This document shows positions 47,151 through 56,573 of a stretch of DNA of 64,000 nucleotides, one piece after another; position 1 is the first letter of the stretch, and each line of letters starts with the position of its first letter. The DNA lies in NCBI GenBank assembly GCA_019119355.1, contig DWXE01000022.1, positions 1 through 64,000 on the forward strand, written 5' to 3'. The position numbers and the translations under genes are program-made. The notes under the pieces were generated by a model. That model was not told where the DNA came from. It saw nothing but the letters and a program-made list of their open reading frames with translations, and searched no databases. Source of the DNA: Candidatus Eisenbergiella merdigallinarum. Lineage in GTDB: Bacteria; Bacillota; Clostridia; Lachnospirales; Lachnospiraceae.

Positions 47151-48701
47151 ATGATACAGGGAGAACGGATCTGTCTGCGCCCCATCGAAGCCGGGGACAC
47201 GGACCGGATCGTGGCCTGGCGCAACCAGGAGCGGGTGCGCCGCAATTTCATCTATCAGAAGCCCTTCACCAGAGAGGGGCATGAGGCCTGGATGCGCACG
47301 AAGGTGGCTACAGGGGAAGTGGTGCAGTTCATCATCTGCGAAAAGGAGTCCGGCCGCCCGGTGGGAAGCGTATACTTCAGGGACATCGACCGGGAGAACA
47401 AAAAGGCGGAGTACGGGATCTTCATCGGGGAAGCGGACGCGGCCGGAAAGGGGATCGGCACGGAGACCGCCCGCCTGGCCGTGGCCTACGCCAGGGACGG
47501 GCTGAAGCTGCACAAGCTGTTTCTGCGGGTGTTCGCGGACAACCTGGCCGCGGTGAAGAGCTACGAAAGGGCCGGCTTCGTCCGGGAGGCGTATCTTCGG
47601 GACGAAATCTGCCAGGACGGGCACTTTCGGGACCTGTTGCTGATGGCGGTCCGCTTCGGGGAAGGGGAGACCCGGCCGGAGCCTGAAACGCCGTCGGAGC
47701 CCGGAGCGGCACCGAAACCCGGGACGCCGCCGGAGCCCGAAAAGAGGAAGACGGTGAGCTTCGTCATTCCCTGTTACCGCTCCCGGGACACCATCGAAGG
47801 GGTGGTTGATGAGATCCGGGGAGCCATGGGAAGGCTGGCGAAAGCGTACGACTATCAGGTGATCCTGGTCAACGACTGCTCCCCGGACGACACCTTCGAG
47901 AAGATCCGCCGGCTCTGCGAAGCGGACCGGCGGATCACCGGGGTGAACCTGGCGAAGAACTTCGGGCAGCACTCCGCCCTGATGGCGGGATTCCATCAGG
48001 CGAAGGGGGATATCCTGGTGTGCCTGGACGACGACGGCCAGACGCCGGCGGACGAAGTGGGAAAGCTGCTGCAGGCTCTGGAAGAAGGGGCGGACGTGGC
48101 CTATGCCCGCTATGAGCACAAGCACCACAACGCCTTCCGCAATTTCGGCAGCCGGATCAACGACTGGATGCTCTGTTTCATGCTGCACAAGCCGAAAAAC
48201 CTGTTCGTCTCCAGCTACTTCGCGGCCAGGCGGTTCGTGCTGGAGGAGATGCTCCGGTACGAGAACGCCTTTCCCTACGTGATCGGCTTGGTGCTGCGCG
48301 CCACGAAGAACATCGTCAACGTGACGGTGGAGCACAGGGACCGGAAGTCCGGGGTGTCCGGCTATACCTTCGGCAAGCTGCTGGCCCTGTGGTTCAACGG
48401 GTTCACGGCCTTTTCGGAAAAGCCGCTGCGCATCGCCACCCTGACGGGGGTGGGCTGCGCGGGGATCGGCTTTTTGTACGGCCTGTACACGGTGATCAAA
48501 AAACTGGTGGTTCCCGACGTGCCCATCGGCTTTTCAGCCCTGATGTCGGCCATCATGTTCATCGGCGGCGTGATGATGCTGATGCTGGGGCTGATCGGGG
48601 AATACATCGGGCGGATGTATATCTGTATGAACAACGCGCCGCAGTTTGTCATCAGGGAGATTGTCGGAGGAACGGATGATGGGGAAGAAAGAGATCGTTA
48701 A
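47151..48701 (+). CDS. fusion: GNAT N-acetyltransferase + DPM1/GtrB-like polyprenyl-phosphate glycosyltransferase
   Basis: Residues 1 to about 170 are a GNAT acetyltransferase (DRIVAWRNQERVRRNFIYQK with the W-R-N pattern of PseH/RffC-like sugar acetyltransferases; CoA loop AAGKGIGTETARLAV). A Pro/Glu-rich linker of about 30 residues follows. From about 200 comes a GT2 domain of GtrB/ArnC/DPM1 type (VSFVIPCYRSRDTIEGVVDE, VILVNDCSPDDTFE, LAKNFGQHSALMAGF, VCLDDDGQTPADEV), ending in two membrane helices. Such GT2 enzymes load a sugar on undecaprenyl phosphate. The fusion would N-acetylate a sugar nucleotide and load it at once. Start at 47151 by spacing to AAAGGAG. Confidence 0.8.
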   Translation: MIQGERICLRPIEAGDTDRIVAWRNQERVRRNFIYQKPFTREGHEAWMRTKVATGEVVQFIICEKESGRPVGSVYFRDIDRENKKAEYGIFIGEADAAGKGIGTETARLAVAYARDGLKLHKLFLRVFADNLAAVKSYERAGFVREAYLRDEICQDGHFRDLLLMAVRFGEGETRPEPETPSEPGAAPKPGTPPEPEKRKTVSFVIPCYRSRDTIEGVVDEIRGAMGRLAKAYDYQVILVNDCSPDDTFEKIRRLCEADRRITGVNLAKNFGQHSALMAGFHQAKGDILVCLDDDGQTPADEVGKLLQALEEGADVAYARYEHKHHNAFRNFGSRINDWMLCFMLHKPKNLFVSSYFAARRFVLEEMLRYENAFPYVIGLVLRATKNIVNVTVEHRDRKSGVSGYTFGKLLALWFNGFTAFSEKPLRIATLTGVGCAGIGFLYGLYTVIKKLVVPDVPIGFSALMSAIMFIGGVMMLMLGLIGEYIGRMYICMNNAPQFVIREIVGGTDDGEERDR

Positions 48702-50556
48702 CGGAAAAAAATACAGGGAACTTTCGGCGGCCGTACGGGCGTTTCTGGGGACCGTCGCCTGTCTGGGGGCGGCGAAGGGGGATACGGCGCATGCCCTGAC
48801 CAACAGCGCCCTGTCCGTCCTCCTGTTTTCGCTGCTGTGGCTGGCCTGCAGCCGGGCGCTGAAAGGCGGGACCGCTCCGAAGATCCGCAGGATCTGCGCC
48901 TGGGTCGGGGCCCTGTTTCTGGGCTTCTCCTGGCAGTGGGGAACGCAGCTGGACACCTGGGGGAGCGTGAGCTTTCCGGCAAAGCGGACCTGGCTGTTCC
49001 CCCTCTTTTTTGCGGTCTGGGCCGCTCCCGTCCTGGCCTGGGCATTCGGGAAGGCGGATGAGGCGCTCAGGAAGGCGGAGAGGGCGTTTTGGGAGCAAAA
49101 AGACCCTGTTGCCCGAACGAAGGAGCCTGCACTGTCGGGGCTTCGGAGGCTCCTGGCCGCGCGCCCGGTCCTCTTCGGGGCGCTGGGGCTCTTTCTGGCG
49201 TGGCTTCCCGTCTTTCTGGCGGTCTATCCGGGCTTTTTCGCCTACGACGCCACGGACGAGCTCAATGAGGTGCTGACCGGGGAATACGTGACGCGCCATC
49301 CCCTCCTTCACGTGCTGGCGCTGGGCAACATCGTGTCCCTGGGGTAGAAGCTGACGGGGAACTATAATGCGGGGATCGCCGCCTACGTGCTGCTGCAGAT
49401 GGCGGTCTCGGCTCTCCTGCTGTCCTGGGCGCTCAAGAGCGTCGGAGGGGCGCTGGAAAAGTCCGGATACGGCAGGGCGGTGCGCATCGGTTCCTGGCTC
49501 TTTTTCGCCTTTTTCCCCGTGATCCCGCTGTTCGTGCTGTGCACCACCAAAGACACCCCCTATACGCTGGCCATGCTGGCCGCCACCGTGCTGCTGTTTC
49601 GCATGGGAAGGGAGAAGGAGGCGTTCTGGAGGAGCAAGGGGGCGCAGGCGGGTCTGGCGGCCTCCCTCCTTTTGATGGCGCTGCTGCGCAACAACGGGTT
49701 CTATATCTTCCTGGTCATGGTTCCGGTTCTGCTGGTCTGGGCCGGGGCGGGGCGCGTCCGGCGGATGGGGGTTTTGCTCCTGCTGGTCCTGCTGTGCCGG
49801 TTCGGGATCGATGGAGGGCTGAAGGCCGTCCTGCATCCCGTGGATACGGATGTTCAGGAAACCCTCACCGTGCCCATCCAGCAGCTGGCCCGGGTATGGG
49901 AAAGCAGTCCGGAGACGTTTTCGGCGGACGACCGGGAGGCCATGCTGGAGATTTTGTCCCCCAACGCGCTCAAATACTATACGCCCAAGCTCTCCGATCC
50001 GGTGAAAAACTCCTTTCACAATGAAGTCTTTCGCGAAAATCCGGGCCGTTACTTCAGCCTCTGGGCCCGGATCGGCCTGAAAGCGCCGCTGGCCTACGCC
50101 AACGCCTGGCTGATGACCTCCTACGGATTCTGGTATCCCGACACGGTGGTGGACGTATACAACGGGATCAGGGACTATGTGGACAGCTCGTGGTTCAGCT
50201 TCGAAACCGAGGAGCCGGGCGTGCGGGAGAGTCTGCTTCCCTGGCTGGAAGAAGCGTACCGGAAGATTTCGCTGGAGATCTGGATCCAGCGGCTTCCCGT
50301 GGTATCCATGCTCTTTTCCCCCGGATTTTTGTGCTGGATCTACGTGTTGGGCGGCCTGTATCTGATTTCCTGTGGCCGCGGGCGCAGCGCGCTGTCCCTT
50401 CTGCCCCTGGGGCTCAACTGGCTCACGGTGCTGCTGGGCCCCACCTATCTGGTGCGCTACGTCCTGATTCTCTGGTTCGCCCTGCCCGTGCTGGCAGCGG
50501 CGGTCGCCGGAAGGGGACGGGCGGACGGCGTCCGGGAGCGATCGCCCGGCCTGTAA
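48676..50556 (+). pseudogene. DUF6020-like membrane protein interrupted by an in-frame TAG
   Basis: 48676-49344 and 49348-50556 are in the same frame and read as one 626-codon membrane protein with about ten to twelve helices. The only break is the TAG at 49345-49347, between GNIVSLG and KLTGNYNAGIAAYV. The surrounding residues (YPGFFAYDATDELNEVLTGEYVT, then RHPLLHVLALGN) match DUF6020-type GT-C-like proteins on both sides of the stop. No other damage is seen, so the change is recent, a sequencing error, or read through. The start overlaps the fusion gene by 26 bp. RBS GGAGG. An internal start for the second half would lack the catalytic loop. Confidence 0.75.
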
Positions 50557-50566
50557 AAGGATAAAG

Positions 50567-50596
50567 TTGTCAATCGCCGTCAAAGTGTGCTATACT
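50567..50596 (+). promoter_or_regulatory. sigma-A promoter
   Basis: TTGTCA (50567-50572), 18-bp spacer, TATACT (50591-50596), 27 bp before the next start codon. It restarts transcription downstream of the interrupted gene. Confidence 0.6.
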
Positions 50597-50622
50597 GCTA
50601 ACGATATATCGGAGGAAAAGGC

Positions 50623-53115
50623 ATGAACCGGAAAATCAAACGCTGTCGGGCAATTACATACTGCATCGCCTTTTATGCCGTCCTGGCGTTTCTTTTGCTG
50701 GGGCCGGCCGGGATTCTGAAGTCGGACCGGACGGTGGCGGGCAACGAAGCGCCTGCGGGCAGCGTGGAGGTGCGGCTGGACCGTCAGGTACAGCAGGTGA
50801 TCGTGGCGGAAGGAACCTGGCTGCGGTACCTGGATCTGTACGTGACTTCGGAGGAGTCCGCCGGCAGGACCTACAACCTGCTGGTCTACGATTCCGACAA
50901 CGAACGCCTCCTGCAGCGCCAGATCGCCCTGCCGGAAACGGAAGTCCCGGGATTTGTGCGCCTGCCCATCGGCGTGGAAACCGTTCCGGGACAGCTTTAC
51001 GTCTGGCAGCTGCAGGGCACGGACACGCCCCTGTCCCTGGCCTTTGAAAATACCGGAGAAACCGGGCTGACCTCATTCGGGAACTATTACGTGCTGGAAA
51101 ACGGCCAGTCCTTCATGCAGGAAGCGCAGAACATCGTCATGCGCCTCACGTATACGGACAGCCCTTCGAACCGGAAAATGGCCGTCCTTTTCGGGGCGCT
51201 GTTCGCCGTCGCGGCGATTTGTATCGCCCTGACGGAATACCTTGGGAAAAAAACGCAGAAACTGAAAAAAGAGGTCCGGCTGCAGTCCGCGGTCCGCTTC
51301 ACCGCAGGCCCCGCGCTGCTGGGATCCGTCCTCTTTCTCTGCCGCGCGGTTTTCGTCAAAAGGCTGTTCGGCGGGGAGGCGGAGGACCTGGCGGTTTACG
51401 GCCTGGGGATCGGCATCGCGGCGGTCTTTTTCGCCTGGGTGATCTTCGCGCCCCGCAGGGGCGGGGACGGCCGGACCCTGCGGGAACGGATATCGGAATC
51501 CGGGATGGACTGGCTGCAGGCCGCTGCCTTCGCCTGCGTCCTGTGGGGGACGATCCGGTTCATGAACGCCCAGTACCAGTTCCAGCAGGACCTGGCCTAC
51601 CGGCAGGTGCTGTTTTCCTCCGCCCTGGTGCTTTTGACCATGGGCCCGGCGAAGGCTCTGCTCCACAGATACAGCGCTTTCTGGATCGCGGGAGCCGCCC
51701 TCGCGGGCGCGGCCTGGTACGGGATCCGGAAGGCTTCCCTGCCCGCCCAGGAAGCTGGGCAGAAGCTGGCCCTCCTGCGCTGGGACCTTCTCATCGCGGC
51801 GGCGGCCGGGCTGGTGGCGATCGCCCTGTGGGATAAGATCCGCCGCAGGACCTTCGCGTTTTCGAAGGCGAACCGGTCCTTTGCGGGCCTTCTGGGGATC
51901 CTGCTGGCCCTGATTCTGATTTTCCGCAATACCAGGACCTGGCCCATCTATCTGGCCGCGGTCTTCGGCCTGTTTTACCTGTTCTATCTGGGCTGGGAAA
52001 AGCGGGATCGCCTGCTGCGCAATTTCTGCGACGGGGTGACGCTGAATTTCGCCCTGGCGCTGATCTTCGCCCTGGCCAGAAGGCCGTTCCGGGCCTGGAT
52101 ATACAGCCGCTACAATTTCGTCTTCCACACGGTGACCATCACGGCCGTGTATCTGACGCTGGTGCTGTGCGTCCTGACCGTGCGCCTGCTGCAGAAGCTG
52201 TACCGGGGAAAGCGGCTGACGGATCTGTGGGGGACCCTGCTGTTATACGGGATGGCCGCAGCCCTTCTGTTCTTCACCCTGTCCCGGACGGGATATCTGG
52301 CCGTGGTGGTGATGACGGCGATCGTGGTGCCGTTTGTGACCTTCGCCTGCTGCCGGCAGGGGGCCGGCGCCTTCCTGCGCCATGCGGGGTGTATGCTCCT
52401 GGCGGCGGTTTTGTGCGTGCCCGCAGCCTTTACGGGAGTCCGGATCCTGCCCGCGCTGTACAACGACCCTTATATTTATGAAGTGGAGGAGTCCGCGGCG
52501 GCCATCCACAGGGACGATCCTATGGATTCCACCGGCTATATGTCCGTTTCCTATTTCAAATATGTGATGGAGAACAAGCTCTTCGCGGAGGCGGAGACGA
52601 AAAGCCTCTCCCCCCGGGCCTGGATGAGCTGCCTGGCCGGGGAAACGGCGGTTCTGCCGGGGAGCGTCCTGGTGGCGTCCGCAGGAGAGGCCGGGACGGA
52701 GCTGTCCGACCTGGAGGAGTTCTCCAACGGCCGCCTGGAAATTTTTCAGAGTTATATCGGGAACTGGAACCTGACGGGGCATGAAGGGATGGGCGTGACC
52801 CTGCCCGACGGCTCCACCAGCGTGCACGCCCACAACATGTATCTGCAGGTGATCCACGACCACGGCCTGCTGGCGGGAGCCGTCTTTTTGCTGCTGGGCA
52901 TCGCGGCTGCGCTGCGCGCGTTTTTGTACGCGGTCAGATACGGGAAGCGGGACTGCCTCGCAGCGCTGCCGCTGGCGGTGCTCATCGGCTTCGCGGTGGC
53001 GGGGCTGGTGGAATGGATTTTCCATCCCTGCAATCCCCTGGGCTATTCCGTCATGGTCGTTCTGGCCCCTCTGCTTTTATCCCACGGGAAATCAGAATCC
53101 GGGAAAGGGTTTTGA
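50623..53115 (+). CDS. O-antigen ligase/polymerase-like membrane protein
   Basis: An 830-aa protein. After a first helix, an outer beta-domain (residues about 40-175) is followed by about twelve membrane helices. The large outer loop near the end holds FSNGRLEIFQSYIGNWNLTGHEGMG, then TSVHAHNMYLQVIHDHGLLAG, matching the G-R-x-x-I and H-A-H-N-x-y-L-q-x-x-x-d-x-G motifs of Wzy_C (O-antigen ligase/polymerase) proteins. It should polymerise the glycan or pass it to its acceptor. Own promoter at 50567-50596. Longer than usual because of the N-terminal outer domain. Confidence 0.75.
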   Translation: MNRKIKRCRAITYCIAFYAVLAFLLLGPAGILKSDRTVAGNEAPAGSVEVRLDRQVQQVIVAEGTWLRYLDLYVTSEESAGRTYNLLVYDSDNERLLQRQIALPETEVPGFVRLPIGVETVPGQLYVWQLQGTDTPLSLAFENTGETGLTSFGNYYVLENGQSFMQEAQNIVMRLTYTDSPSNRKMAVLFGALFAVAAICIALTEYLGKKTQKLKKEVRLQSAVRFTAGPALLGSVLFLCRAVFVKRLFGGEAEDLAVYGLGIGIAAVFFAWVIFAPRRGGDGRTLRERISESGMDWLQAAAFACVLWGTIRFMNAQYQFQQDLAYRQVLFSSALVLLTMGPAKALLHRYSAFWIAGAALAGAAWYGIRKASLPAQEAGQKLALLRWDLLIAAAAGLVAIALWDKIRRRTFAFSKANRSFAGLLGILLALILIFRNTRTWPIYLAAVFGLFYLFYLGWEKRDRLLRNFCDGVTLNFALALIFALARRPFRAWIYSRYNFVFHTVTITAVYLTLVLCVLTVRLLQKLYRGKRLTDLWGTLLLYGMAAALLFFTLSRTGYLAVVVMTAIVVPFVTFACCRQGAGAFLRHAGCMLLAAVLCVPAAFTGVRILPALYNDPYIYEVEESAAAIHRDDPMDSTGYMSVSYFKYVMENKLFAEAETKSLSPRAWMSCLAGETAVLPGSVLVASAGEAGTELSDLEEFSNGRLEIFQSYIGNWNLTGHEGMGVTLPDGSTSVHAHNMYLQVIHDHGLLAGAVFLLLGIAAALRAFLYAVRYGKRDCLAALPLAVLIGFAVAGLVEWIFHPCNPLGYSVMVVLAPLLLSHGKSESGKGF

Positions 53116-53121
53116 ATCGAA

Positions 53122-55017
53122 ATGCGAGAAGAAAAGAAGAAAAAGAAAAGTTCATTCAATTATCAGCTGTTTTACCGCAGGACCTGTCTGATCGTCTACG
53201 ACATCATCAGCGTGGTGGCCTCCAGCTATCTGGCGCTTCTGATCCGGTACGACTTCGAGCTGGACGCGGTGCCGGAAGAGTTTCTGCTGCCCATCCGCCA
53301 GTTCCTGTGGATCAATCTTTTGCTGACCCTGATCATCTTTTACTTTTTCCGCCTCTACCACAGCCTCTGGGCCTTCGCGGGGGAGACGGAGCTGCAGAAT
53401 CTGGTCATGGCCTGCCTGTGCTCCAGCGTGGTGACCGGCGTGGGGATCAATTTCTTCAAGCTGTCGTCCCAGGCCGTGCCGGACAGCTATTATTTCCTGT
53501 ATTTCTTCATCCTGCTCATGCTGCTGTTCGCCAGCCGGTTCTCCTATCGCTTCCTGCGCAGCAGAAAGCACAAGCTGCAGAACCGGAAAAACAGCATCTC
53601 GGTCATGATCATCGGGGCGGGGGAAGCGGGGAATACCATCATCAAGGAAATCGTCACCAGCAACTATTCCACCATGGTGATCCGCTGCATCATTGACGAC
53701 GACAGAAACAAGTGGGGACAGTTCATCCAGGGCATCAAGGTGGTGGGCGGCCGGGAGAAGATCATCGAGTCCGCGGACCTGTACGACATCGACGAAATCT
53801 TTCTGGCCATCCCTTCCGCGTCCCCCCTGCAGATCCGGGAAATCCTGGAAATCTGCAAGGAGACCAACTGCAAGCTGCGCTCCCTGCCGGGGCTGTACCA
53901 GCTGGTCAACGGGGAAGTCAACGTCAGCAAGCTGCGGGACGTGGAGGTGGAGGACCTGCTGGGCCGGGAACCCATCCGGGTGGATCTGGACTCCATCCTG
54001 GGCTACGTGCAGAACGAGGTTGTGCTGGTCACCGGAGGCGGCGGCTCCATCGGCAGCGAGCTGTGCCGTCAGATCGCAACCCATAAGCCGGCCCGGCTGA
54101 TCATTTTCGATATCTATGAGAACAACGCCTACGACATCCAGCAGGAGCTGAAGGAGAAGTTCCCGGAGCTGAAGCTGACGGTGCTCATCGGGAGCGTCCG
54201 CAACACCAACCGGATCAACTCCGTTTTCGAGACCTGGAAGCCGGCCATCGTCTATCACGCGGCGGCGCACAAGCACGTGCCACTGATGGAGGACAGCCCC
54301 AACGAGGCCATCAAAAACAACGTGTTCGGCACCTGGAAAACCGCCATGGCGGCGGCCGAAAACGGGACGAAGAAGTTCGTCATGATCTCCACGGACAAGG
54401 CGGTGAACCCCACGAACATCATGGGCGCCAGCAAGCGGATCTGCGAGATGATCATCCAGACCTTCAACCGCCATTACGACACGGAATTCGTGGCCGTGCG
54501 CTTCGGCAACGTGCTGGGCTCCAACGGCAGCGTCATCCCGCTGTTCAAAAAGCAGATCGCGGCCGGAGGGCCGGTGACCGTCACCCACCCGGACATCATC
54601 CGGTACTTCATGACCATTCCGGAGGCGGTTTCCCTGGTGCTGCAGGCGGGAGCCTACGCCAGGGGCGGGGAGATTTTCGTGCTGGACATGGGGGAGCCTG
54701 TGAAGATCCTGGACCTGGCCAAAAACCTGATCCGGCTGTCCGGCTACAAGGTGGACGAGGATATCAAAATCGTGTTTACGGGGCTTCGGCCTGGCGAAAA
54801 GCTATATGAAGAGCTCCTGATGGAAGAAGAGGGGATGCAGGATACGGAAAACCGGCTGATTCACATCGGACGGCCCATCGAGCTGGACGAGCGGCAGTTT
54901 TTCGTGCAGCTAAAGAAGCTGGAGGAGGAATCCAAAAGCGAATGCAGGGATATCCGGCCCCTGATCCGGGAGATCGTCCCCACCTATCACTATCGGGAAA
55001 AAGAGGAGGGCCAATGA
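53122..55017 (+). CDS. membrane-bound UDP-GlcNAc 4,6-dehydratase, PglF/CapD-like
   Basis: The 631-aa protein begins with four membrane helices (residues about 15-135). Then comes a first Rossmann-like domain (SVMIIGAGEAGNTIIKEI) and the catalytic dehydratase domain with VVLVTGGGGSIGSELCRQIA, AAAHKHVPLMEDSPNEAI and STDKAVNPTNIMGASKRI. This order is that of PglF, CapD and WbpM. It turns UDP-GlcNAc into UDP-4-keto-6-deoxy-GlcNAc, the substrate of the aminotransferase encoded at 55440. It overlaps the next gene by 4 bp. Confidence 0.9.
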   Translation: MREEKKKKKSSFNYQLFYRRTCLIVYDIISVVASSYLALLIRYDFELDAVPEEFLLPIRQFLWINLLLTLIIFYFFRLYHSLWAFAGETELQNLVMACLCSSVVTGVGINFFKLSSQAVPDSYYFLYFFILLMLLFASRFSYRFLRSRKHKLQNRKNSISVMIIGAGEAGNTIIKEIVTSNYSTMVIRCIIDDDRNKWGQFIQGIKVVGGREKIIESADLYDIDEIFLAIPSASPLQIREILEICKETNCKLRSLPGLYQLVNGEVNVSKLRDVEVEDLLGREPIRVDLDSILGYVQNEVVLVTGGGGSIGSELCRQIATHKPARLIIFDIYENNAYDIQQELKEKFPELKLTVLIGSVRNTNRINSVFETWKPAIVYHAAAHKHVPLMEDSPNEAIKNNVFGTWKTAMAAAENGTKKFVMISTDKAVNPTNIMGASKRICEMIIQTFNRHYDTEFVAVRFGNVLGSNGSVIPLFKKQIAAGGPVTVTHPDIIRYFMTIPEAVSLVLQAGAYARGGEIFVLDMGEPVKILDLAKNLIRLSGYKVDEDIKIVFTGLRPGEKLYEELLMEEEGMQDTENRLIHIGRPIELDERQFFVQLKKLEEESKSECRDIRPLIREIVPTYHYREKEEGQ

Positions 55018-55433
55018 ACATTCATCACATCGGATATCTGGTGAAGCGGCTGGAAAAGGCGGCTGCCGCCTTCGAAGCCCTGGGCTACGGGCGGGAAGGG
55101 GACGTCACCCGGGACGAGCTGCGGGGCATCGACATCCTGTTTCTGGAAAAGGACGGCTACCGGATCGAGCTGGTGAGCCCGTACCGGCCGGATTCCGTGG
55201 TGTCGGGCCTTTTGAAAACCCATAAGAACGCCCCCTATCACATCTGCTACGGGAGCGGGGATTTCGCGGCGGATCTGGCCGCCCTGGAAGGGGGCGGCTA
55301 TCTGCGCATGGGGGACCCCCAGGCCGCCCCGGCCATCGGAGGGAGGCGGGTGGTCTTTCTCATGCATCCGGCCATGGGGATGATCGAGGTCCTGGAAGAA
55401 AAGGTTCCGGAAGAAAAAGGAAAGGCGGTTTAG
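55014..55433 (+). CDS. VOC/glyoxalase-like protein
   Basis: A 139-aa vicinal-oxygen-chelate fold protein: INIHHIGYLVKRLEKAAAAFEALG-type opening (the His is a metal ligand), FLEKDGYRIELVSPY, NAPYHICYGSGDF and GMIEVLEE. The H-x-x-E set of metal ligands is present. It resembles methylmalonyl-CoA epimerase-like members. It sits between a dehydratase and its aminotransferase with overlapping ends, so it may act on a keto-sugar or an acyl-CoA donor. The reaction is not known. Confidence 0.7.
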   Translation: MNIHHIGYLVKRLEKAAAAFEALGYGREGDVTRDELRGIDILFLEKDGYRIELVSPYRPDSVVSGLLKTHKNAPYHICYGSGDFAADLAALEGGGYLRMGDPQAAPAIGGRRVVFLMHPAMGMIEVLEEKVPEEKGKAV

Positions 55434-55439
55434 AGGAAA

Positions 55440-56570
55440 ATGGACAGAAAGAGAATCTATCTTTCTTCCCCCACCATGTACGGGGAAGAGCGGGCGTTCG
55501 TGCAGGAAGCCTTCGATACCAACTGGGTGGCGCCCCTGGGGCCCAACGTGGACGCTTTCGAGCGGGAGATGGCGGCATATGCGGGCGTCGGCCATGCGGC
55601 GGCCCTTTCCGCCGGCACGGCGGCCCTGCATCTGGCCGCAATTTTGAGCGGCGTCAAACAGGGGGACGTGGTGTTCGCTTCTTCCCTGACCTTTTCCGCC
55701 AGCGTCAACCCGGCCTGCTACGAGAAAGCGGTCCCGGTCTTCATCGACTCGGAACGGGATACGTGGAACATGGATCCGGACGCTCTGGAAAGGGCGTTTG
55801 AAACCTGGCCCCATCCGGCGGCGGTAATCGCCGTACACCTGTACGGCACCCCGGCCAAAATCGACCGGATCCGGGCCATCTGCGACGCCCACCGCGTGCC
55901 CCTCATCGAGGATGCGGCGGAATCCCTGGGCAGCAGCTTTCGGGGGAAGATGACGGGCGGCTTCGGGGATTTCGGCGTCTATTCCTTCAACGGCAACAAG
56001 ATCATCACCACCTCCGGCGGCGGGATGCTGGTGGCGGAGGATGAGGAGGCCATCAAACGGGCCCGCTTTCTGGCCACACAGGCCCGGGATCCGGCCCGCC
56101 ACTACCAGCATTCCTGCATCGGCTACAACTACCGCATGTCCAACGTGATCGCGGGCATCGGCAGGGGCCAGCTTCTGCATCTGGAGGAGCATAAGGCGAA
56201 AAAGCAGGCCATCTACCGGCAGTATCGGGAAGCGTTTTCGGACATCCCGGAGATTTCCATGAACCCCATGAATCCGGACGGGGAGTCCAACAACTGGCTC
56301 TCCTGCATGACCATCGACGCCGCCAGCAAGGTGACGCCCATAAAGGTGATGGATGCGCTGGCGGAATACAACGTGGAGACGCGCCCAATCTGGAAGCCCA
56401 TGCACCTGCAGCCGGTGTTCGCGGGCTGCGGCTTCGTCCAGACTGAGGAAGGCGTCAGCGTTTCCGAGGACGTGTTCAACCGCGGGCTCTGCCTGCCCAG
56501 CGATATCAAAAATACGCAGGAAGATATGGATCTGATCATCTCCGTGGTGCGCAGACAGTTTGGGAGATAA
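55440..56570 (+). CDS. PLP-dependent sugar aminotransferase, PglE-like
   Basis: A 376-aa DegT/DnrJ/EryC1 family enzyme. IYLSSPTMYGEERAFVQEAF at the start and TNWVAPLGPNVDAFEREMAA are typical of PglE/LegC-type UDP-4-keto-sugar aminotransferases. FASSLTFSASVNPACY, IEDAAESLGSSFRGK and YSFNGNKIITTSGGGM (Schiff-base Lys) are the PLP site. It should give UDP-4-amino-4,6-dideoxy-GlcNAc with the dehydratase two genes upstream. It is also the best local candidate to stand in for PseC. No PglD-type acetyltransferase follows. Confidence 0.85.
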   Translation: MDRKRIYLSSPTMYGEERAFVQEAFDTNWVAPLGPNVDAFEREMAAYAGVGHAAALSAGTAALHLAAILSGVKQGDVVFASSLTFSASVNPACYEKAVPVFIDSERDTWNMDPDALERAFETWPHPAAVIAVHLYGTPAKIDRIRAICDAHRVPLIEDAAESLGSSFRGKMTGGFGDFGVYSFNGNKIITTSGGGMLVAEDEEAIKRARFLATQARDPARHYQHSCIGYNYRMSNVIAGIGRGQLLHLEEHKAKKQAIYRQYREAFSDIPEISMNPMNPDGESNNWLSCMTIDAASKVTPIKVMDALAEYNVETRPIWKPMHLQPVFAGCGFVQTEEGVSVSEDVFNRGLCLPSDIKNTQEDMDLIISVVRRQFGR

Positions 56571-56573
56571 GAT

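Noticed and set aside
50623-50800. Start of the O-antigen-ligase-like gene as part of the DUF6020-like operon
   Set aside because: A good promoter at 50567-50596 and a 66-bp gap suggest separate initiation.
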